Shown here in pieces: positions 44,654-49,075 of a DNA stretch of 49,075 nt. Each line of letters opens with the position of its first letter. The first letter of the stretch is position 1. Location: positions 1 to 49,075 of the forward strand of contig JAZNIW010000024.1 of the NCBI GenBank assembly GCA_045577695.1, in the 5' to 3' direction. The position numbers and the translations under genes were made by a program. The stretch comes from UMGS1279 sp045577695 (GTDB taxonomy: Bacteria > Bacillota > Clostridia > Oscillospirales > Acutalibacteraceae). The notes beneath the pieces are model-generated. The model made no database searches. It was given only the letters and a program-made list of their open reading frames with translations, and was not told the DNA's origin.

Positions 44654-45118
44654 TTGGATTTAATCGATTTAAAACTTATTTCGCTTTTGCAAAAAAACGC
44701 CCGTGCCCCGCTCAAACAGTTGGCCGAGCAGGTTTTTCTTTCTTCTCCGGCAACGGCCAGCCGCATTGAGCGGTTGGAAAAAGAGGGCATCATTACCGGC
44801 TATAGTGCCGTAGTGAATCACAAAAAATTGGGCTTTCCCATTATTGCCTTTATCAATTTAGAAGTTCAACCGGTACAAAAAGCCGAGTTTTATCCCTTCA
44901 TTGAAAAACACCCCAATGTGTTGGAGTGTAGTTGTGTTACCGGTCATTATTCGATGCTCATTAAGGTGGCGTTTGAATCGACCGAAGCCTTGGACGGATT
45001 TATAGGAAAATTGCAGACATTTGGCAACACCGAAACACAGATTGTTTTTTCTACGGCACTGGAGCGCCGTGGGGTGGATGCTATGGGTGTTTTTGCAGCA
45101 GAGGAATCCAAACTGTGA
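44654..45118 (+). CDS. Lrp/AsnC-family transcriptional regulator
   Basis: The 154-aa protein has an N-terminal winged helix-turn-helix (LIDLKLISLLQKNAR, SSPATASRIERLEKEGIITGY) and a C-terminal RAM effector domain (VLECSCVTGHYSMLIKVAFES). The start is TTG at 44654 with AAGGAGAG 7 nt upstream; earlier in-frame ATG 44618 would put the SD inside the gene. The place after ilvE suggests a role in amino acid metabolism, but the target is unproven. Confidence 0.9.
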   Translation: MDLIDLKLISLLQKNARAPLKQLAEQVFLSSPATASRIERLEKEGIITGYSAVVNHKKLGFPIIAFINLEVQPVQKAEFYPFIEKHPNVLECSCVTGHYSMLIKVAFESTEALDGFIGKLQTFGNTETQIVFSTALERRGVDAMGVFAAEESKL

Positions 45119-45195
45119 AATGAAGAATATTTTGGGTATGATTTGTCCCCAAAGAAACATATTGTAGATAGAGAGTAAAAAAGAGGTGAAGATGG

Positions 45196-47166
45196 TTGCA
45201 AAAACGATGTCCTTTTTGTTTGAAACTTTTAACGCCCCGTGCGCGAAAATGTCCGAATTGCAAAGAGCCGGTAGTATTTTCAAAAGCAACAACCAAAAAA
45301 ACAAGACTGGTTGGTCAAACGGTAAAAGAACGTTATTTCATTGGTAGCGAATGGAAAAAAGAGCCGGCGGCAACGGTGTACCGTGGGTATGACGAACAAA
45401 CCGAACAACTCGTTTTGATACGCGTCTTTGAAAGGCAAGATTGGCTGGATGATCCCGAAAAAACCACCCTTTCGGCGACCGAGGCGGTCGAGCGATTTGT
45501 CCACTACGGAAAGAGTATGACGGCCTATAATATATGTACGGCTTTCCCCCGTATGCTGGATGTTTTCGTACAGGAAGAAACGGGTTATATGGTGCAGGAG
45601 TACTTTGAAGGAAAAAGCCTAAAAGATTTGTTGGCGGATGGGGTTCGGGTGAGTGCCGGCAACGCGTTGAAAATGGCAGAACAACTGTGTGGAGCCCTGC
45701 AACTATTGCATCAATCTCATATGATTTATGGTGCCCTTTCGCCGGATACCCTATATATTTTAAAAGACGGCACCGTCCGTTTGTATGGGTTGGGAAGCCC
45801 TTTTTATGATTTTATCACTGATTTTGATTTACGCGCTACCTTGCTCAATCCCTCGTATGCGGCGCCTGAACTCTTTTTGGAAGGGAAAAGTCGCGGGCCA
45901 CATAGCGATGTCTATTCAGTCAGTGCGATATTATATCGATTGATAGCCAATGCCATTCCGGCCGTCTCCTTTTTGCGGACAGAAGGTGCCTTTTTAAAAC
46001 CTTTGCGAAGCTCGGATAAAACGGTTGGTCGCGGAGTAGCCGTGGCCGTGATGAATGGGTTGAATGTTCCGGTAGAGCATCGTACCAAAACCCTTTCCCG
46101 TCTAAGAAACGAATGGCAAGCAACCAAAGTAAAGCGCCGCCATACAGGTATGCTGGCAGGCGGTTTTTTCCTCTTTTTGTGGTACCGCGCGCAGGATGTT
46201 CTGCAATCGTTTTTTTCTAGTGGGGGCCACCGCATTTTTGAAGCTGCCAAACGAATGGCAAAACGCGCAAAACGCTTTTTCAAAACCCGACCGCTTTGGT
46301 TCTGGCCGGTGGTGGTAGGGGTGTTAGCCTTGTTGCTGTTTGTTTTCATTTTTGGTTTTGACTCCAAAGGGAAAAACATATTCTCCCCTAATGGGGAAAA
46401 AGAAAAGGATGAACAGAGCTGGTATTACGCAACGGGGGAGAACCTACCTAAAAGCAGTTCTAAACCTTCCTTTTTGGAACAGTTTGGGGTGGAAACTTCT
46501 TCTTCGAGAAAAACGGAGTCGACCGTTTCGAAAATTAAAACCATTTCTTGTCCCGAACTGACGGGATATTACAAAACCTATGCCATTTCCGTTTTGGAGG
46601 AAATGGGGCTGGAGATCGGCCGCATTACCGAAAAATATTCGGACGAATACGAAAAAGGATACGTTATCGGACAAGGAGTTAAAGCCGGAGCAAAATTGGA
46701 ACCGGGAAATCCGGTTGGATTGGTTATTAGCAAAGGACCCTCACCCGATTCTTCCGTTGCTTTGATAGAGATGCCATCGATTATCGATAAAGATATGATT
46801 GAGGCAACCCAACTGCTGCGTCAGGTCGGTTTTCAAAATATTGAGTATCGATTTGAACTCAGTAGCAAGGACAATGGTTTGGTAATAGCGCAGAATATTT
46901 CGGCGCAAAGCGAAATTAACCGCAATACGAAAATTATACTGACTGTGGTGGGGCGCGAGATTAAGGTCCCCCGTTATGTGGGGCTTACGGTTTCACAAAT
47001 GCGGGAGGTAAAGGCCGGTGTTCGGCTGACGGTGCTGGATGAAAATGGCGCGCCGCTTTCGGCCGATATCGATGAAACGGCATATTATGTTGTCAAACAA
47101 AGCGTAGAAGCCGATTCGATTGGTTATATGGATATGGCCATTACCATCTTTGTGAAACAAAAATAA
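45196..47166 (+). CDS. Zinc-ribbon / pseudokinase / PASTA membrane protein
   Basis: The 656-aa protein has four parts: an N-terminal zinc ribbon (Cys5, 8, 19, 22), a Ser/Thr-kinase-like domain (about 45-305), one membrane helix (about 367-388) and two clear plus one partial PASTA repeats (about 450-656). The kinase fold keeps the APE region (YAAPEL) but lacks catalysis: the VAIK Lys is Arg76, the HRD loop reads YGALSPDTLYI (Asp replaced by Ala180, Lys by Ser182, Asn by Thr185) and the DFG Asp is Tyr197. It is probably a wall-sensing pseudokinase scaffold related to PrkC/PknB. The start is TTG behind AAGAGGTG. It is last before a terminator. Confidence 0.85.
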   Translation: MQKRCPFCLKLLTPRARKCPNCKEPVVFSKATTKKTRLVGQTVKERYFIGSEWKKEPAATVYRGYDEQTEQLVLIRVFERQDWLDDPEKTTLSATEAVERFVHYGKSMTAYNICTAFPRMLDVFVQEETGYMVQEYFEGKSLKDLLADGVRVSAGNALKMAEQLCGALQLLHQSHMIYGALSPDTLYILKDGTVRLYGLGSPFYDFITDFDLRATLLNPSYAAPELFLEGKSRGPHSDVYSVSAILYRLIANAIPAVSFLRTEGAFLKPLRSSDKTVGRGVAVAVMNGLNVPVEHRTKTLSRLRNEWQATKVKRRHTGMLAGGFFLFLWYRAQDVLQSFFSSGGHRIFEAAKRMAKRAKRFFKTRPLWFWPVVVGVLALLLFVFIFGFDSKGKNIFSPNGEKEKDEQSWYYATGENLPKSSSKPSFLEQFGVETSSSRKTESTVSKIKTISCPELTGYYKTYAISVLEEMGLEIGRITEKYSDEYEKGYVIGQGVKAGAKLEPGNPVGLVISKGPSPDSSVALIEMPSIIDKDMIEATQLLRQVGFQNIEYRFELSSKDNGLVIAQNISAQSEINRNTKIILTVVGREIKVPRYVGLTVSQMREVKAGVRLTVLDENGAPLSADIDETAYYVVKQSVEADSIGYMDMAITIFVKQK

Positions 47167-47203
47167 CGAAACAAATACAGAATGGGTGAGAGCGATTCTC
47201 TCC

Positions 47204-47242
47204 AAAAAGACCGCTGACAAAGAGAATGTCAGCGGTCTTTTT
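47204..47242. terminator. Strong terminator after the pseudokinase gene
   Basis: A perfect 16-bp stem (47204-47219 with 47227-47242) begins with A5 and ends with a T run, so it can act in both directions and also insulates the minus-strand pseudogene. Confidence 0.93.
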
Positions 47243-47252
47243 TAGCAAAAGA

Positions 47253-47699
47253 TTACAAATGTAAAAAATGAACAGAAAAGGTGAATATTTGAAAATTTCC
47301 GTACAGGGTTATGTACCCGTAAGGCTCCTTGGCCGGTTTTATTCGCACTTGATGCGAGGGATTCAAATTCAACTTCGCTGCATCGGTATAGATATTGGTT
47401 TGGAAAGAGATTATATTATAACGATTATTTTGCATTAGCGGTAGCCAATAAACGATAAATTCATTCGCCTCTTTTCGATTAAGCCCGAGCTTTTCGAGCG
47501 AATCTTCAAGAAATTTGGCAGTATCCTCCCCCTTAACACAGAAGCCTTTTGTGAGGTCATAGTTCGCATAGATATCCCCCTCCCAATACAAATAATTGTA
47601 TTCACCGATATACCGTCGGTTTTTTAGCATATCCGTTAACCTTAAATTCTTTGCTGAAAGTCCGTTTCATTGTGAACACCTTTCTGAATGCATTTTATC
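47253..47699 (-). pseudogene. Chimeric pseudogene: serine-recombinase tail joined to another protein's fragment
   Basis: The open frame (47253-47630, 125 aa; extends upstream in frame to a stop near 47665) begins NGLSAKNLRLTDMLKNRRYIG, matching the Recombinase domain of large serine integrases up to about 11 residues after its first Met. It then turns, in frame, into NYLYWEGDIYANYDLTKGFC and FIVYWLPLMQNNRYN, which I recall from a clostridial lipoprotein/surface family with no recombinase relation. The C-terminal end also departs from that family after about residue 100. There is no SD. It is most likely debris from two rearranged genes. Both family matches are from memory. Confidence 0.55.
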
Positions 47700-47870
47700 A
47701 TTCACTCTTCGATGTGTCCACTTTTACTATACAACTTTCCACTATTAACTTTTCACTCTTCACTACCGACACCGTCGGCTTTTGTGCCCTTTGATTGCCG
47801 CCCATCAGAGAGGGATGGGACGGCGCGAGGTAAAAATGTTCGAAGACAAGCCACATTTTTATTACCACGC
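47700..47870. other. Gene-free stretch, probable intergenic repeat
   Basis: It has CT-rich tracts with repeated TTTCACTCTTCACT-like words, then CCGAC-ACC-GTCGG (about 47768-47780) followed by CTTTTG. No gene is supported. The frame reading into it from the TetR gene on the minus strand has lost the TetR match. Confidence 0.4.
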
Positions 47871-48074
47871 TCACCACAGAGACGAGCTCTGTTGTATCAA
47901 GGCAAACGTTTGTGCAAACAAATCTTCCTTATCCTCAAACGTGCGATAAATATACACCTCATTAACGCCGGAATGGGCTACTATGGCCTTAGTGGTAGCT
48001 TTATGAATACCGTCTGTCGCGACCACATGTATAGTACTTTCCATACGTTTTCTACGCATCTCTTCCTGTTTCAT
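47871..48074 (-). pseudogene. Truncated TetR/AcrR-family regulator
   Basis: Only 67 aa remain of a protein that normally has about 190: the N-terminal helix-turn-helix (ATDGIHKATTKAIVAHSGVNE, VYIYRTFEDKEDLFAQ) is intact, then the frame ends at SSLW. No ligand-binding domain follows in any frame on this strand. The upstream region keeps two operator-like palindromes. The fragment might still bind DNA but lacks the dimerising domain. Confidence 0.75.
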
Positions 48075-48088
48075 TTTCTTTTTCCCTT

Positions 48089-48107
48089 TTGTAAGTGTTT
48101 ACTACAA
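48089..48107. promoter_or_regulatory. TetR-type operator palindrome 1
   Basis: TTGTA-N9-TACAA containing GTGTTTAC, between the start codon of the TetR fragment and its -10-like TAAAAT. Confidence 0.5.
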
Positions 48108-48123
48108 ATTTTAGCAAAAAATA

Positions 48124-48142
48124 ACAAACGCTGAACGTTTGT
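48124..48142. promoter_or_regulatory. TetR-type operator palindrome 2
   Basis: ACAAACG-N5-CGTTTGT, a perfect 7-bp-arm inverted repeat overlapping the expected -35 region of the TetR fragment. Confidence 0.5.
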
Positions 48143-48222
48143 GCTTTGGTTACAAATAGTCTTTTGCGAGGGGAGTGAGCATCTATAAAATTACGTTAAG
48201 ATTGTCGTCTGATGCGTAATTT

Positions 48223-48417
48223 TTAAGGTTCGGTAAGTGGTTCGACATTCACGATGCTTTCTTTACCGCATCGTTTGCATTTAATCGGCAGATTCTTAAT
48301 CTCTGTATCGGGAAGCAACCATAGCACCGTGCTCTTGCCGCACAAGGGACACAGGAATCGTCGCCGTTCTGTTTTTATATCGCTTTCTTTTGGTTTGTTT
48401 TGCAATGTGTTTTGCAA
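48223..48417 (-). CDS. Cysteine-rich KTR-family small protein
   Basis: The 64-aa protein has two CxxC pairs (CPLCGKST and CKRCGKES) separated by a D-T-E-I-K-N-L-P-I-K stretch, matching the Cys-rich KTR family. That family is usually found in conjugative transposons and integrated elements beside integrase and TetR genes. It probably binds zinc; its function is unknown. The start is TTG with a GAGGTGA SD 7 nt upstream. It would lie downstream of the promoter at 48795 if that promoter were inverted. Confidence 0.8.
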   Translation of the reverse strand: MQNTLQNKPKESDIKTERRRFLCPLCGKSTVLWLLPDTEIKNLPIKCKRCGKESIVNVEPLTEP

Positions 48418-48610
48418 ATAGGATCACCTCGTTTTGTGCTCGGTCGCGTCAAATAACCTCAAAAAAGAAAAGCTTGTACCATAATCGTATACAACGATTA
48501 AATGGCACATGCTCTTAGGCTCAGGCGCTGGGGTTGTTTTACGTATTACTTGGGTACGAACTCACTCTATTAAGATTATGTGTTTGCTTAATGAATAACG
48601 ATGGTGGGCA

Positions 48611-48632
48611 ACATAATGGTTATTATGTTGTA
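48611..48632 (+). repeat. Inverted repeat, left copy (IRL)
   Basis: A 22-bp sequence with core ACATAAT-GGTT-ATTATGT followed by TGTA. It is the exact reverse complement of 48869-48890. The match stops at both borders. Each copy is itself two 7-bp arms around an asymmetric 4-bp centre, like a tyrosine recombinase core site. Confidence 0.9.
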
Positions 48633-48703
48633 TTAAACTATAAGAATAGACTGCATACTTTGACTAAATGCTCGCTGGCAACTAAAAATAGGTACAACAA
48701 ATC

Positions 48704-48739
48704 AGACCTTTTGAAAATAATAACCAAAAGGTCTTGATT
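48704..48739 (+). terminator. Terminator inside the inverted-repeat segment
   Basis: AGACCTTTT (48704-48712) pairs perfectly with AAAAGGTCT (48726-48734), followed by TGATTTTT on the plus strand. Confidence 0.75.
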
Positions 48740-48794
48740 TTTACGCCCAAAATCCGTTAATTTTATGTAAATCTTAATTTTTTTGAAAAATCGC

Positions 48795-48823
48795 TTGTTT
48801 TTTCGTATGTATTATGTTACAAT
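48795..48823 (+). promoter_or_regulatory. Promoter inside the inverted-repeat segment
   Basis: TTGTTT (48795-48800), a 17-nt spacer and TACAAT (48818-48823), pointing right. In this orientation transcription would meet the terminator at 48898 after about 70 nt. Confidence 0.65.
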
Positions 48824-48868
48824 GGCCCTTACTTAAAAAGTAACGAGACATGCTTGTTCGGCTTTATG

Positions 48869-48890
48869 TACAACATAATAACCATTATGT
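48869..48890 (-). repeat. Inverted repeat, right copy (IRR)
   Basis: The exact reverse complement of the 22-bp sequence at 48611-48632. The two copies enclose 236 bp. Confidence 0.9.
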
Positions 48891-48897
48891 GATATTC

Positions 48898-48930
48898 AAC
48901 CGCTGCTGAAGTGTAGCGGTTTTTCTTTTT
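48898..48930 (+). terminator. Terminator just outside the right inverted repeat
   Basis: A 7-bp stem AACCGCT/AGCGGTT (48898-48904, 48915-48921) is followed by a T-rich run to 48930. It stops rightward transcription before the convergent recombinase gene. Confidence 0.8.
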
Positions 48931-49075
48931 ATATAATGAGTCGCATATTTTCCATACGGCGCTGATGTTCGGCACCGGTTGTGATGATATAAATACGAGT
49001 TGTGTTTATATTGGAGTGCCCGAGGATATCCGCCAGCTTTGCAATATCCTTTTCAATACCGTAAAAGGTCCGTGC
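48929..49075 (-). CDS. Tyrosine recombinase/integrase, C-terminal end (partial)
   Basis: The 48 visible residues are the end of a Xer/phage-integrase-type catalytic domain: RTFYGIEKDIAKLADILGHSNINTTRIYI, with the GHSNINTTxxY motif that carries the nucleophilic Tyr29 of the fragment, then a tail ending MENMRLII. The gene continues beyond the window's right edge. It is convergent with, and immediately next to, the inverted-repeat promoter segment, as expected for the recombinase of an inversion switch or an integrated element. Confidence 0.88.
   Translation of the reverse strand, partial: ARTFYGIEKDIAKLADILGHSNINTTRIYIITTGAEHQRRMENMRLII

Larger units (their letters stand above)
48418..48928. 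other. Gene-free region holding the putative invertible promoter
   Basis: It contains AATCG-N7-CGATT (48483-48499), inverted repeats at 48611-48632 and 48869-48890, an internal terminator (48704-48739), an internal promoter (48795-48823) and an outer terminator (48898-48930). No coding sequence is supported. Confidence 0.7.

Noticed and set aside
47688..48134. 148-aa plus-strand frame near the TetR fragment
   Set aside because: It has no SD, is antisense to the TetR helix-turn-helix and starts in CT-rich intergenic DNA.
48534..48737. 67-aa plus-strand frame crossing the left inverted repeat
   Set aside because: It has no SD, includes the repeat and the internal terminator, and has no domain signal.
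48611..48890. The inverted-repeat pair as a MITE
   Set aside because: The flanks (GGCA before, GATA after) show no target duplication, and the presence of a promoter, terminators and an adjacent tyrosine recombinase fits a switch better. It is not fully excluded without a copy-number search.

Overview
The window looks like a chromosomal segment of a spore-forming, Gram-positive gut Clostridia (Oscillospiraceae/Ruminococcaceae-like). This is inferred from the Firmicutes-type Prp protease next to an L27 with a cleavable N-terminus, from YpeB and a SpoIIQ-like M23 protein, from YitT, DUF624, YwlG, Mini-III and 3D/G5 genes, from Shine-Dalgarno-led genes with consensus TTGACA-N17-TATAAT promoters, and from frequent TTG starts. 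No rRNA or tRNA gene was recognised.

Region 1 (1-23061) is a polysaccharide locus. It has an 8-module cell-surface protein (5' end cut by the window), a lipoprotein with a clan GH-A-like barrel, a cytoplasmic paralogue of that barrel, a GH78 (alpha-L-rhamnosidase-like) enzyme, two very large secreted proteins that fuse the same surface modules to the same barrel, and a GH13_8-type glycogen branching enzyme. The architecture suggests capture and cleavage of a complex, possibly rhamnose-containing glycan at the surface and finishing inside the cell; the substrate is not known.

Region 2 (23062-47250) is conserved housekeeping. The groups are mutY and a HAD phosphatase (minus strand); rplU-prp-rpmA, obgE, mrnC, yitT; hisS followed by a tiny Asn/Gln-rich peptide gene; mazF-ypeB; a 3D/G5 cell-wall protein behind a structured leader; HD-luxS-ywlG; two membrane proteins-lon-engB-lysA; a SpoIIQ-like peptidase; ilvE; an Lrp/AsnC regulator; and a zinc-ribbon/pseudokinase/PASTA membrane protein. 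Promoters and terminators delimit most units clearly.

Region 3 (47250-49075) is a degraded mobile island: a chimeric pseudogene joining a serine-recombinase tail to a piece of another protein, a truncated TetR gene, a Cys-rich KTR protein and the 3' end of a tyrosine recombinase. Between the KTR gene and the recombinase, a perfect 22-bp inverted repeat pair encloses a promoter and a terminator. It has the layout of an invertible (phase-variable) promoter switch and is the most interesting item in the window.
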